The translations under genes and the position numbers were made by a program. A DNA stretch of 64,000 bases from Gracilibacillus salinarum (lineage in GTDB: Bacteria > Bacillota > Bacilli > Bacillales > Amphibacillaceae). The DNA is taken from contig NZ_CP095071.1 of the NCBI RefSeq assembly GCF_022919575.1, positions 4,474,001 through 4,538,000 of the forward strand. The letters are read 5' to 3'. The notes under the pieces were generated by a model, which did not search any database, had not been told where the DNA came from, and was given only the letters and a program-made list of their open reading frames with translations. This document shows positions 9,325 to 19,351 of the stretch, piece by piece. Every line of letters begins with the position of its first letter. Position 1 is the first letter of the stretch.

Positions 9325-9691
9325 TGTATCCCACTTCCTTTCAAGTTTTCATTCAACAATGATGTTACGTTTTAAGTATTAAGTTCATAATGTTGTGCAT
9401 CTGAATTGTCTTCAGTAGATAAATTGGCTGGAATTGGTTAGAGGACTTGATTTGAGCATATGAAATGCACGATTCATATAATTGCACTACAAAATAAATG
9501 AAAATACGACATAAAATAGACACATCTATTATCATAACATGTTTTTCAGAAAATGAGTAATAATTTTTCTTTATTATCTTAATTATCTGAAAATCAAACT
9601 AAAAAAAGTAGAATAGTTGTGTACCATTCTCTATTAAGTTTATGCTAAATAATAGATATTCGCAAATGTTCAGTAGACAGGGGTGGAAGGC
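9325..9691. other. Intergenic region between divergent ppc and glpP
   Basis: It must contain both promoters. A long imperfect stem-loop built from TTTTCAG...CTGAAAA with inner TAATAA/TTATTA lies at about 9542-9594. No coding potential was seen. Confidence 0.5.
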
Positions 9692-10231
9692 ATGGAGCTG
9701 CAAGGGGTTTTGCCAGCAGTGCGAAAAATGAAAGATTTTGAAGTTTTGTTAAAAAATGACGAGCAGTCTTTAATTATCTTATTGGAAACAAGAATAGCAC
9801 AATTACCACAACTGGTTCATTATGCTAAAAAGAGAGGAAAGCGTGTTTTGGTCCACGCTGATCTTATTAATGGATTGAAGGTTGATCAATATGGCATGGA
9901 ATTTCTTGTGCGCCAGATCAAAGTAGATGGTATCGTTTCCACCAGAGCTAGCGTGATTGCTTTGGCTAAGAAAAATGGTATTGTAGCCATTCAAAGATTG
10001 TTTGCTATTGATAGTTCTGCAGTTACTAAAAATATTGCGTTAATAACAAAGTCGAAACCTGATTATATCGAAGTGTTACCAGGTATAATCCCATCGGTAA
10101 TCAGTGAAATAGCAGAGGAAACAAAAATCCCAGTTATAGCAGGAGGATTAATCAAAACGGAAGAGGAGATTGCCAGCGCTATGCAAAGTGGAGCGGTCGC
10201 TGTTACGACATCTCGCCGGTCTTTATGGTGA
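9692..10231 (+). CDS. glpP: Glycerol-3-phosphate-responsive antiterminator GlpP
   Basis: GlpP (179 residues) binds glycerol 3-phosphate and lets RNA polymerase read through leader terminators of glp operons. The TIM-barrel protein shows family segments LLETRIAQL, VLVHADLINGLK, DGIVSTRASVIALAKKN, AIQRLFAIDSSA, KPDYIEVLPGIIP and VIAGGLIKTEEEI. The ATG at 9692 is chosen because it follows AGGGGTGG with normal spacing and gives the usual family length; a GTG at 9683 is the alternative. It sits immediately upstream of the glpF leader, the expected place for its target. Confidence 0.95.
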   Translation: MELQGVLPAVRKMKDFEVLLKNDEQSLIILLETRIAQLPQLVHYAKKRGKRVLVHADLINGLKVDQYGMEFLVRQIKVDGIVSTRASVIALAKKNGIVAIQRLFAIDSSAVTKNIALITKSKPDYIEVLPGIIPSVISEIAEETKIPVIAGGLIKTEEEIASAMQSGAVAVTTSRRSLW

Positions 10232-10250
10232 GGTACATTCCATAAAATGT

Positions 10251-10279
10251 TTGACGTATGTCAAAAGATTCGATATGCT
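10251..10279 (+). promoter_or_regulatory. Sigma-A-type promoter of the glpFKD operon
   Basis: TTGACG at 10251-10256 and TATGCT at 10274-10279 are separated by 17 bases. They lie 40 bases ahead of the leader terminator. Confidence 0.7.
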
Positions 10280-10318
10280 TATACACACAAGTTAAAAAAC
10301 GTGTCGGAGAATTGGAGT

Positions 10319-10383
10319 CCACACAGCACTTATTCGTATCAAGAGTTTACTCGTGATACGTCAGTCGCTGTGTGGATTTTTTT
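10319..10383 (+). terminator. GlpP-controlled leader terminator
   Basis: The stem CCACACAGC (10319-10327) pairs with GCTGTGTGG (10367-10375), followed by a T run to 10383. A second inner stem is CGTATCA/TGATACG. It lies between the promoter and glpF, the position and form of the glp antitermination leaders of B. subtilis. Confidence 0.85.
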
Positions 10384-10434
10384 GTTAGGTAAGAAAGCAT
10401 AAAATGATAAGTTGTCGTATCGCTTTCTAACCTG

Positions 10435-10605
10435 AACAGCCATGTCCAGCTGCAGCGCCAAGAAACTAGGCGACTTCCTGCATCGCCCTTATGCCCTTGG
10501 GCGAAAGTCATCATCAGCATCACTTGCTCACCGTGATTCCTTTATCTCAGTTGATGCCGTCCAGTCGCTACGTTTCTAAACGGTCGCTTGCGCTTTTCTT
10601 ATTTT
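10435..10605 (+). repeat. GTCCAGCTGCAGCGCC-type intergenic repeat in the glpF leader
   Basis: The block starts GTCCAGCTGCAGCGCC-AAGAAACTAGGCGAC. It also contains GCCCTTATGCCCTTGGGC and ends CGCTACGTTTCTAAACGGTCGCTTGCGC. It is more GC-rich than its surroundings and non-coding. It resembles a dispersed structured repeat remembered from many Bacillaceae genomes (family knowledge, not checked here). It lengthens the glpF leader to about 400 bases. Confidence 0.6.
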
Positions 10606-10675
10606 TCGGCAAAAAGTGCATCTATGCGTCAAAATATGGGTATAGATTACTAACATACTGTGAAGGAGTGTTAGA

Positions 10676-11527
10676 ATGTCTGAGTTTCTAGCAGAATTAA
10701 TCGGAACCATGATCTTAATTATACTAGGTGGTGGCGTAGTCGGCGGTGTGTCGCTAAAGAAATCGAAAGCAGAAGGAGGCGGATGGATTGTCGTTACACT
10801 AGGATGGGGACTTGGTGTAGCAATGGGGGTGTATGCAGTTGGAAGCGTATCCGATGCTCACATTAACCCGGCGGTAACTTTAGGATTTGCCAGTATCGGA
10901 GAATTTCCTTGGGAAAAAGTGCCGATGTATATTTTAGCCCAAATGATTGGTGCCATTATTGGTGGTGTTATTGTCTTCTTTCAATACCTGCCACATTGGA
11001 AAGAAACGGATGATCCAGCAGCAAAATTATCCGTTTTTGCAACGGATCCTGCGATAAAAAGTGCGCCTGCGAACCTAGTTAGTGAAATGATCGGGACATT
11101 TGTCTTAGTAATGGGTTTGCTGTTCATTGGTGCAAACGATTTTACGGAAGGGCTAAATCCAGCAATTGTCGGGCTGCTGATTGTTGCAATCGGTTTATCC
11201 CTAGGTGGACCGACGGGTTATGCCATTAATCCGGCTCGTGATTTAGGACCAAGAATTGCACATGCTTTTTTACCGATTATCGGAAAAGGAGATTCCAATT
11301 GGAAATATGCCGCAATACCGGTACTAGGGCCAATCATTGGTGGTGTCTATGGAGCTGTTTTTTATAAAGCATTTTTTGAAGGCGATTTTACACCATTGTT
11401 TTGGATAATGTCTTTAGTGGTACTAATACTACTAGGAGTAGCATTAGCCGACGAACAAAAAAAACAACATACGCAATTGGCAGTATCTAAGCAGTCTTCT
11501 CAAGAAACAAGCTATACAAATCATTAA
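10676..11527 (+). CDS. glpF: Glycerol uptake facilitator (aquaglyceroporin)
   Basis: A 283-residue MIP-family channel that lets glycerol diffuse across the cytoplasmic membrane. Both pore signatures are present: HINPAVT in the first half and AINPARD in the second, with six predicted helices. A GAAGGAG ribosome binding site precedes the ATG by 9 bases. It is first in the glpF-glpK-glpD cluster behind the antiterminated leader. The C-terminus has a longer hydrophilic tail (DEQKKQHTQLAVSKQSSQ) than many relatives. Confidence 0.97.
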   Translation: MSEFLAELIGTMILIILGGGVVGGVSLKKSKAEGGGWIVVTLGWGLGVAMGVYAVGSVSDAHINPAVTLGFASIGEFPWEKVPMYILAQMIGAIIGGVIVFFQYLPHWKETDDPAAKLSVFATDPAIKSAPANLVSEMIGTFVLVMGLLFIGANDFTEGLNPAIVGLLIVAIGLSLGGPTGYAINPARDLGPRIAHAFLPIIGKGDSNWKYAAIPVLGPIIGGVYGAVFYKAFFEGDFTPLFWIMSLVVLILLGVALADEQKKQHTQLAVSKQSSQETSYTNH

Positions 11528-11532
11528 TTTAG

Positions 11533-13035
<1,503 letters not shown>

Positions 13036-13069
13036 TCTTAATCAATTCAATTTTTTGGGGGCGAAATCT

Positions 13070-14722
13070 ATGACTTTTTCAAGTAAACAACGAACAGAAA
13101 TGTACCAAGAGATGAAAAAAGAACAATTGGACATGGTCGTTATTGGTGGAGGTATCACTGGTGCAGGAATTGCATTGGACGCAGTCATGCGCGGGCTGAA
13201 AGTAGCTGTCGTAGAAATGCAGGATTTTGCGGCAGGTACCTCGAGCCGCTCCACTAAGCTAGTACATGGTGGGTTGCGTTATTTAAAACAATTTGAAGTG
13301 AAGATGGTAGCTGAAGTTGGAAAAGAGCGTGAAATTGTATACGAAAATGGTCCACATGTTACGGTTCCTGAATGGATGATGTTGCCATTTTATGATCAAG
13401 GAACATTTGGTCCGTTTTCCACTAATATCGGATTACGGGTTTATGATTTTCTCGCAGGTGTCAAGAAATCAGAGCGCCGCAAAATGTTAAACAGTCAGGA
13501 AGCAATCAAACGCGAACCACTCTTGAAAGAAAATGGCTTAAAAGGTGCCGGTTATTATGTAGAGTATCGTACAGATGATGCTCGTTTAACGATGGAAGTC
13601 ATGAAAAAAGCGGTGGAGAAAGGTGCTCTATCGATCAATTATACCAAGGTGACGGAATTACTTTATGAGCACGGCAAGGTTACTGGTGTAGAAGTAACAG
13701 ATCAATTGACTGATGAGACACATGAACTTGATGCAAAATATATCGTGAACGCCGCTGGTCCATGGGTAGATACAATCCGTGAGAAAGATCAGTCTAAGAA
13801 GGGCAAAACGTTACAATTAACAAAAGGGATTCACCTTGTATTCGATCATTCACGCTTTCCATTAGAACAAGCGATCTACTTCGATACACCTGATGGCCGG
13901 ATGGTGTTTGCTATTCCACGTGATGGAAAAGCCTATGTTGGTACGACAGATACGGTGTATGAAGGTAATATTGCACATCCAACAATGACGGAGGCAGACC
14001 GTGATTATGTCTTAAATGCAATTGATTTCATGTTCCCTGATTTGAAGATAACGGCGGATGATGTCGAATCAAGCTGGTCTGGTTTACGTCCATTGATTCA
14101 TGAAGAGGGCAAAGACCCGTCTGAGATTTCACGTAAAGATGAGATTTTTGAATCAGATTCAGGCCTTATTTCTATTGCAGGTGGTAAGTTAACCGGGTAC
14201 CGAAAAATGGCTGAACATGTTGTGAATGTTATTCATGATAAAATGGTAGAAGCTGAACGTAAAGTGTTTTATCCAAGTGATACGAAAAAATTGCCGATCT
14301 CTGGCGGTGATGTTGGAGGCTCTGCAGGATTCAAACAATTTAAGGAAGAACAAATTCCAAAAGGTGTAGAACTTGGCCTGACGACGGAAGAAGCGGAAAT
14401 GCTCGTCCAACGCTATGGTTCAAATGTTGAGACAGTATTTGATTATTATCAGCAAGCAGTGAAAAATCCTGGTGAACTGGGAGCCTTAACAAGTGCTATG
14501 CTTACCTACAGTTTAGAACACGAAGCGGCATGTAAACCGGTTGACTTTTTCATTCGCAGAACAGGTGCGTTGTTCTTTGATATTAATTGGGTACAACAAG
14601 AAAAGGATGCTGTGATAAAAGAAATGGAACAGCAATTAGGATGGACAGCATTACAAACGACAGAGTATACAAAGGAATTAGATCAACTGCTCTATGAAGC
14701 CGTACATCCAAAAACGTCGTGA
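13070..14722 (+). CDS. glpD: Aerobic glycerol-3-phosphate dehydrogenase
   Basis: A 550-residue FAD enzyme oxidising glycerol 3-phosphate to dihydroxyacetone phosphate at the membrane, passing electrons to quinone. It has the FAD-binding DMVVIGGGITGAGIALDA motif, SSRSTKLVHGGLRYLKQFE, AGPWVDTIR, GTTDTVYEG, SWSGLRPLI and SIAGGKLTGYRKMAE. The ATG at 13070 is preferred; it follows a GGGGGCG site. A TTG at 13055 overlaps that site. It is the last gene of the glp cluster. Confidence 0.97.
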   Translation: MTFSSKQRTEMYQEMKKEQLDMVVIGGGITGAGIALDAVMRGLKVAVVEMQDFAAGTSSRSTKLVHGGLRYLKQFEVKMVAEVGKEREIVYENGPHVTVPEWMMLPFYDQGTFGPFSTNIGLRVYDFLAGVKKSERRKMLNSQEAIKREPLLKENGLKGAGYYVEYRTDDARLTMEVMKKAVEKGALSINYTKVTELLYEHGKVTGVEVTDQLTDETHELDAKYIVNAAGPWVDTIREKDQSKKGKTLQLTKGIHLVFDHSRFPLEQAIYFDTPDGRMVFAIPRDGKAYVGTTDTVYEGNIAHPTMTEADRDYVLNAIDFMFPDLKITADDVESSWSGLRPLIHEEGKDPSEISRKDEIFESDSGLISIAGGKLTGYRKMAEHVVNVIHDKMVEAERKVFYPSDTKKLPISGGDVGGSAGFKQFKEEQIPKGVELGLTTEEAEMLVQRYGSNVETVFDYYQQAVKNPGELGALTSAMLTYSLEHEAACKPVDFFIRRTGALFFDINWVQQEKDAVIKEMEQQLGWTALQTTEYTKELDQLLYEAVHPKTS

Positions 14723-14750
14723 GGCATTAGTCTCGCGGCTTTTTTCTCCT
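14716..14750 (+). terminator. Probable terminator after glpD
   Basis: An imperfect CGTGAG/CTCGCG stem spanning the glpD stop is followed by GGCTTTTTTCTCCTTTT. Confidence 0.55.
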
Positions 14751-14837
14751 TTTGTATCGAATTGCACATGATATATTTGGAATATTTGCTCATTTTTGTT
14801 TACGATAGAACTATACGATGTGAAGAGGTGATCTGTT

Positions 14838-15824
14838 TTGAAGAAAGTGATAAATCATACGGATGCAGTAGTGGAAGAAATGCTTGATGGATTTGTGAAA
14901 GCTCATAGTAACACCTTGAAACGATTACCGGATACAACTGTAGTGGTGAGGAAAGATGCTCCGGTATCCGGAAAAGTAGGCATTGTCAGTGGTGGCGGAA
15001 GCGGGCATGAGCCAGCCCATGCTGGTTATGTAGGTAAGGGTATGCTCGATGCCGCTGTTGCAGGAGAAGTTTTTACATCTCCGACACCAGATCAAGTATT
15101 AGAAGCCATCAAGGCTGTTGATAGTGGAGAAGGCGTCTTGCTCATTATTAAGAACTATACAGGTGATGTGATGAACTTTGATATGGCGGCAGAATTGGCG
15201 GAGGCAGAAGGAATTACAGTTGAGAAAGTAATCGTAAATGATGATGTAGCCGTGGAGGACAGTACGTTTACCTCTGGCAGAAGAGGAATTGCCGGAACAG
15301 TCTTTGTTCATAAAGTAGCTGGGGCAGTTGCAGATACAAATGCCCCATTATCGGAAGTGAAAGCAGCTGCAGAAAATGTAAAGAATAATGTGCGTTCCAT
15401 GGGTGTTGCGTTATCACCATGTACCGTCCCAGCTTCAGGAAAACCAAGCTTTACACTGGAAGAAGATGAAATGGAAATAGGTACTGGTATCCATGGAGAA
15501 CCAGGAATAGAACGTGTACCACTCCAGTCAGCAGATCGTATTGCACATACGCTTTTGGAAAAAATTCTGGCAGATCATGATTATGATAATAGTGAAGTTG
15601 CTGTTATGATCAACGGAATGGGCGCTACACCTGAGATGGAGCTCTATATCGTGTATCGGCAAGTTGCTGGATTACTAAAGGAAAGAGGAATTACGATTTA
15701 TGCAAACTGGGTTGGTGAATACATGACATCTCTAGAGATGGCTGGATTCTCTATTACTGTTTTAAAAGTGGACGATCAGATTAAATCCGCATTGTCAGCA
15801 AAAACAGATGCACCAGCTTTTTGA
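14838..15824 (+). CDS. dhaK: Dihydroxyacetone kinase substrate-binding subunit DhaK
   Basis: DhaK (328 residues) covalently holds dihydroxyacetone while DhaL transfers phosphate. Family segments are GIVSGGGSGHEPAHAGYVG, KNYTGDVMNFDMAAE and GTGIHGEPGIER, where His219 is the expected hemiaminal-forming histidine. It starts with TTG after a strong AGAGGTGATC site. dhaK-dhaL-dhaM form one operon (spacings 30 and 2 bases) directly after the glp genes. This gives a second entry of C3 polyols into glycolysis. Confidence 0.97.
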   Translation: MKKVINHTDAVVEEMLDGFVKAHSNTLKRLPDTTVVVRKDAPVSGKVGIVSGGGSGHEPAHAGYVGKGMLDAAVAGEVFTSPTPDQVLEAIKAVDSGEGVLLIIKNYTGDVMNFDMAAELAEAEGITVEKVIVNDDVAVEDSTFTSGRRGIAGTVFVHKVAGAVADTNAPLSEVKAAAENVKNNVRSMGVALSPCTVPASGKPSFTLEEDEMEIGTGIHGEPGIERVPLQSADRIAHTLLEKILADHDYDNSEVAVMINGMGATPEMELYIVYRQVAGLLKERGITIYANWVGEYMTSLEMAGFSITVLKVDDQIKSALSAKTDAPAF

Positions 15825-15854
15825 TTAAAATGATGTTTCAAGAAGGAGAATGTA

Positions 15855-16475
15855 ATGATGATATTGACGGTGGAAAAGACAAAACAATGGATGAAAGAAA
15901 TTCATAAAAGAATGGAAACGAACAAAGAACAATTAACCGCCTTAGATCAGGCAATCGGTGATGGAGATCATGGAATTAACATGGCACGGGGCTTCGGTGA
16001 AGTAGTGGCAAAAATTGATGGTACAGAATATGATTCAGTCGCAGATGTATTAAAATCTGCAGCGATGACATTAACAGCTAAAGTTGGAGGTGCCTCCGGT
16101 CCACTTTATGGCACAGCTTTTTTGAAAATGGCAACAGCATTGCAAGGGCAAGAAGTAAATCAACAAAATCTTAAAGCTGCAACAGATCAGGCATTGGAGG
16201 GGATAAAAATGCGTGGCAATGCCGAATTTGGAGAAAAAACGTTATATGATGTATGGTATCAGGTGGCTGAATTCCTAGGTAGCGAAAAAGTAGAAGATTG
16301 GCAGGAAATGCTCGAGGTATGTCAGGCAACGATTGAAGATACACGTGAGCTGAAGGCGACTAAAGGCAGGGCTTCTTATTTAAATGAGCGCTCCCGTGGG
16401 CACGTAGATCCCGGTTCTATGTCATCTTTTTATATTTTTGAAGCACTGGCAACGGTTATCGAAATGGAGGACTAA
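15855..16475 (+). CDS. dhaL: Dihydroxyacetone kinase ADP-binding subunit DhaL
   Basis: A 206-residue Dak2-domain protein. In the PTS-linked system it carries a tightly bound ADP that is rephosphorylated by DhaM. The nucleotide and metal site is seen as LDQAIGDGDHGINMARGF (three aspartates), with GGASGPLYGTAF and a C-terminal HVDPGSMSSFYIFEA. Tandem ATG codons at 15855 and 15858 follow an AAGGAG site. It lies between dhaK and dhaM. Confidence 0.96.
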   Translation: MMILTVEKTKQWMKEIHKRMETNKEQLTALDQAIGDGDHGINMARGFGEVVAKIDGTEYDSVADVLKSAAMTLTAKVGGASGPLYGTAFLKMATALQGQEVNQQNLKAATDQALEGIKMRGNAEFGEKTLYDVWYQVAEFLGSEKVEDWQEMLEVCQATIEDTRELKATKGRASYLNERSRGHVDPGSMSSFYIFEALATVIEMED

Positions 16476-16477
16476 AA

Positions 16478-16867
16478 ATGGCGGACAAAGTAGGACTTGT
16501 TATCATTTCTCACAGTAAGAAGATAGGAGAGGGTGTCTGCGACTTGATCAGTCAAGTCATCTCAGATGTTCCCATTGCTATTGCTGCAGGAACAGACGAT
16601 GGAGAAATTGGAACAAGTATGGAGTTAATCGGTAAGGCAATTGAGGATGTGGATCAAGGGAAAGGTGTCATTCTTCTCTATGATTTGGGCAGTGCAAAAA
16701 TGAATGCGGAAATGGCCATCGAATTTTCCGAACGTGACCAAATCAAACTTGCAAATCACGTTCCTTTAGTAGAAGGAGCATACATTGCCGCAGTCGAGGC
16801 TAATATGGGCTATTCTTTAGAGAAAATTATGAAGAGCCTAACGAAGCTTGAGTTAGAAGATATGTAA
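16478..16867 (+). CDS. dhaM: PTS-dependent dihydroxyacetone kinase phosphotransferase subunit DhaM
   Basis: A 129-residue EIIA-mannose-like domain that passes phosphate from HPr to the ADP of DhaL. The phosphorylatable histidine is His12 in VIISHSKKIGEG, and DLGSAKMNAEMA is the typical second motif. It is the short single-domain form, without fused HPr or EI domains, as in other Firmicutes. It is 2 bases from dhaL and followed by a repeat and a terminator. Confidence 0.95.
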   Translation: MADKVGLVIISHSKKIGEGVCDLISQVISDVPIAIAAGTDDGEIGTSMELIGKAIEDVDQGKGVILLYDLGSAKMNAEMAIEFSERDQIKLANHVPLVEGAYIAAVEANMGYSLEKIMKSLTKLELEDM

Positions 16868-16875
16868 TACAACTA

Positions 16876-16926
16876 AGTAAGACTTCAATCAGTGGGGGTA
16901 TTACGGACGGTTAGCGCCGTGATAAA
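16876..16926 (+). repeat. Short dispersed repeat R2
   Basis: Contains GGGGGTATTACGGACGG followed by TTAGCGCCGTGATAAA. It closely matches the block at 1281-1324 (minus) and the weaker one at 49881-49913. It lies just after dhaM. Confidence 0.75.
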
Positions 16927-16981
16927 AGCCGGACATGACACGAATTTATGATAGCTACCATACGTGTCGAGTCCGGCTTTT
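16924..16981 (+). terminator. Terminator of the dhaKLM operon
   Basis: AAAAGCCGGAC (16924-16934) pairs with GTCCGGCTTTT (16971-16981), with an inner ACACG/CGTGT stem. Confidence 0.85.
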
Positions 16982-17048
16982 GCTCTGCATAATTACCTCA
17001 TGAAAGCGGAATTACAATATTTTAGTTTAGAAAATGAAAGTAAAGGTT

Positions 17049-17056
17049 CTTATAAT
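17049..17056. repeat. Target-site duplication, left copy (CTTATAAT)
   Basis: The eight bases are identical to 19214-19221 on the other side of the IS66 element. Eight bases is the usual IS66 duplication length. Confidence 0.9.
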
Positions 17057-17141
17057 GTAAGCGCCCAATAACGAAGTATCTATAAGAACCAATCATTCTC
17101 CTATACACTTATCTTAAGACAATTGTATAGGAGGTTTTGGA

Positions 17142-17492
17142 TTGATTGTAAATGTAGAGGATGCGAAAAGATGTTATATCGTATGTGGTAAAACGGATAT
17201 GCGCTATGGCATTGATTCATTAGCTTATACCGTCCAATCACAGTTTGACTTAGATCCATTCCAGGATGCTTTGTTTTTCTTTTGTGGGAACAAACAAGAT
17301 CGCTTTAAAGCACTCTATTGGGATGGGGAGGGTTTTTGGTTACTGTATAAGCGGTTTGAGAACGGCCAATTAAAATGGCCTCGAACCATAAGAGAAGCGA
17401 GATCATTGACGGCCCAACAAGTGGATTGGTTACTGCGTGGTTTCGCTATAGATCCGCCGATAAAAGAGGCGTCTCACCGTGTCTTTTATTAA
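17142..17492 (+). CDS. tnpB: IS66 accessory protein TnpB
   Basis: A 116-residue IS66 Orf2 protein required with TnpC for transposition. It shows the family core CGKTDMRYGIDSLAYTVQ, FFCGNKQDRFKALYWDGEGFWLLYKRFENGQLKWP and the LLRGFAI ending. It starts with TTG eight bases after an AGGAGG site. It lies 85 bases from the left end of the element and 69 bases before tnpC. Confidence 0.93.
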   Translation: MIVNVEDAKRCYIVCGKTDMRYGIDSLAYTVQSQFDLDPFQDALFFFCGNKQDRFKALYWDGEGFWLLYKRFENGQLKWPRTIREARSLTAQQVDWLLRGFAIDPPIKEASHRVFY

Positions 17493-17561
17493 CGTTTGGG
17501 TCGCCTTGTTCCCTTTCCTTTGATATACTATACGTATTAATCGAAAGAGGGAGAAACGTGT

Positions 17562-19145
17562 ATGAGTTCCGTCGATGCTTTAACGCAAGTCATCCAAGCG
17601 CAAGCGAAACAAATAGACCAATTAACGGCTCAACTCGCTCATCAAGCGAATGAGTTGAAATTGTTGCGTGAACAAGCAGAGTACTTAACGCAAAAGCTAT
17701 TTGGAAAGTCAAAAGAATCCATTCCCACAGATGATAACCAGCTTTCGTTATTTGACGCACCGGAAGCACCGGTACCCTTGGAAGAAGAAAAGGAAACCAT
17801 TACATATCATCGAAAAAAGTCTAAAGGCAGAAAACAAGCTATTTTACATCAATTTTCGGAACATCCTGTTCATCATGAACTGGTTGGGGATGCTTGTGCA
17901 TGCCCAACTTGTGAGACAACCATGAAAGAGATAGGAAGTTATCCCGTGCGAGAAGAACTGGTTTATATCCCAGCTCAGCTCAACCGGCATGTCCACTACC
18001 AACACGCCTATAAATGTGAGGGTTGTTCTCAAAAAGGAATGACAGATAAGATTGTCAAAGCGCCTGTTCCGAAAGCACCGATGGATAATAGCTTGGGTTC
18101 TGCCTCTATTATTGCTCAAACGATTCATCAGAAATTTTCGTTAAAAGTACCCGCGTACCGCCAGGAAGAGGATTGGCATCGGATGGGATTACCGATTACG
18201 CGACAACATATTACCAACTGGCATATCAAAGTCTCTCAATATTATTTAGAACCGTTTTATCAGGTATTGAAAGAAAAGCTGGTGGAACAAGATATCTTAC
18301 ATGCGGATGAAACCTCTTATCACGTATTGGAAAGTGATACAAAAAAGACGTACTACTGGACCTTTTTAAGTGGTAAACATAGCGAGCACCCCATCACCCT
18401 TTATCATCATGATGCAAGTCGGGGATCGCATGTCGCCAAAGACTTCCTCTCCCATTATAAGGGATATGTTCATTGTGATATGTGGTCCGCTTATCAAGCC
18501 TTAGAGGAGGCAGAATTAGCTGGCTGTTGGGCGCATGTACGCCGTAAATTCTGGGAAGCGATGCCGAAAGATTGTCCGGCCGATGCGGTAAGTCGACAAG
18601 GGGTAGAAGCTTGTGATCGGTTCTTTCGATATGAACGATCGTGGGAATCGCTATCACCGAACGATCGGCTGAAAAAGCGAGAAGAAGTCCTTCAACCAGA
18701 AATGGATAACTTCTTCGGTTGGTTGCGTGCACAACCCGTCCTCTCTGGCAGTAAATTAGGAACGGCCATTGAGTATGCACTGAAATATGAAGCTACTTTC
18801 CGCACTGTATTAAAAGATAATCGATTAGTGCTTGATAACAATCGAGCAGAACGTGCGATGAAAGCTTTCGTGACAGGTCGGAAAAATTGGTTGTTCAGCG
18901 CTACCTTTGAAGGAGCAAAGGCAGCAGCCGTTATCATGAGTCTCATCGAAACAGCGAAACAAAACAACCTGATTCCGGAAACCTATATTACATATTTACT
19001 TGAAGAACTACCAAACCTAGAGATCCTTGCCGATTCTGGGAAATTGGAAGCTTATTTGCCATGGCATCCGACAGTACAAGCTCGCTGCCAAAAAAATAGG
19101 AAACTGAAACGAAATGAACAGGAGCATACCCAACACATTCGCTAA
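17562..19145 (+). CDS. tnpC: IS66-family transposase TnpC
   Basis: A 527-residue DDE transposase. An N-terminal coiled coil (QIDQLTAQLAHQANELKLLREQ) leads to a cysteine-rich zinc motif (CACPTCETT and CEGCSQKG). The catalytic core then shows Asp in DILHADETSYHVLE, Asp in YVHCDMWSAYQAL, and Glu in LVLDNNRAERAMKAFVTGRKNWLFS. A C-terminal IS66_C segment ends EAYLPWHP. Full length with no frameshift seen, so the element may still be active. Confidence 0.95.
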   Translation: MSSVDALTQVIQAQAKQIDQLTAQLAHQANELKLLREQAEYLTQKLFGKSKESIPTDDNQLSLFDAPEAPVPLEEEKETITYHRKKSKGRKQAILHQFSEHPVHHELVGDACACPTCETTMKEIGSYPVREELVYIPAQLNRHVHYQHAYKCEGCSQKGMTDKIVKAPVPKAPMDNSLGSASIIAQTIHQKFSLKVPAYRQEEDWHRMGLPITRQHITNWHIKVSQYYLEPFYQVLKEKLVEQDILHADETSYHVLESDTKKTYYWTFLSGKHSEHPITLYHHDASRGSHVAKDFLSHYKGYVHCDMWSAYQALEEAELAGCWAHVRRKFWEAMPKDCPADAVSRQGVEACDRFFRYERSWESLSPNDRLKKREEVLQPEMDNFFGWLRAQPVLSGSKLGTAIEYALKYEATFRTVLKDNRLVLDNNRAERAMKAFVTGRKNWLFSATFEGAKAAAVIMSLIETAKQNNLIPETYITYLLEELPNLEILADSGKLEAYLPWHPTVQARCQKNRKLKRNEQEHTQHIR

Positions 19146-19213
19146 CCTATCTCAAGTCTAAGTTTAGCTCAGTGTTGGGTATTTTTCTATATACTTGAGT
19201 ATTGGGCGCTTAC

Positions 19214-19221
19214 CTTATAAT
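19214..19221. repeat. Target-site duplication, right copy (CTTATAAT)
   Basis: Identical to 17049-17056. It continues into ATGGTTTATG, the remainder of a cloverleaf-repeat end. Confidence 0.9.
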
Positions 19222-19311
19222 ATGGTTTATGCTCACTTTTTCTTTATATTTCGTAAAGTGATAGGGAGAATTAATGGAGTAATGCTCATTGACAAAGTAT
19301 CAAAATGAGTG

Positions 19312-19339
19312 GATCCGGAAAAATAGTCTTTTCCGGATC
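19312..19339 (-). terminator. Terminator after the 19352-20539 oxidoreductase
   Basis: Stem GATCCGGAAAA/TTTTCCGGATC with a short loop, 13 bases past the stop codon on the minus strand. Confidence 0.75.
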
Positions 19340-19351
19340 GCATTAATACAA

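Larger units (their letters stand above)
17057..19213 (+). mobile_element. IS66-family insertion sequence, 2157 bp
   Basis: The ends GTAAGCGCCCAATA (17057) and TATTGGGCGCTTAC (to 19213) are inverted repeats typical of IS66. An 8-bp direct duplication CTTATAAT flanks it (17049-17056 and 19214-19221). It carries tnpB and tnpC but no room for tnpA. Both genes look intact. The rejoined target reads GGTTCTTATAATATGGTTTA, an isolated end of the cloverleaf repeat. Confidence 0.95.

Noticed and set aside
9542..9594. Stem-loop as terminator between ppc and glpP
   Set aside because: The genes are divergent, so no transcript needs to end there, and no T run follows.
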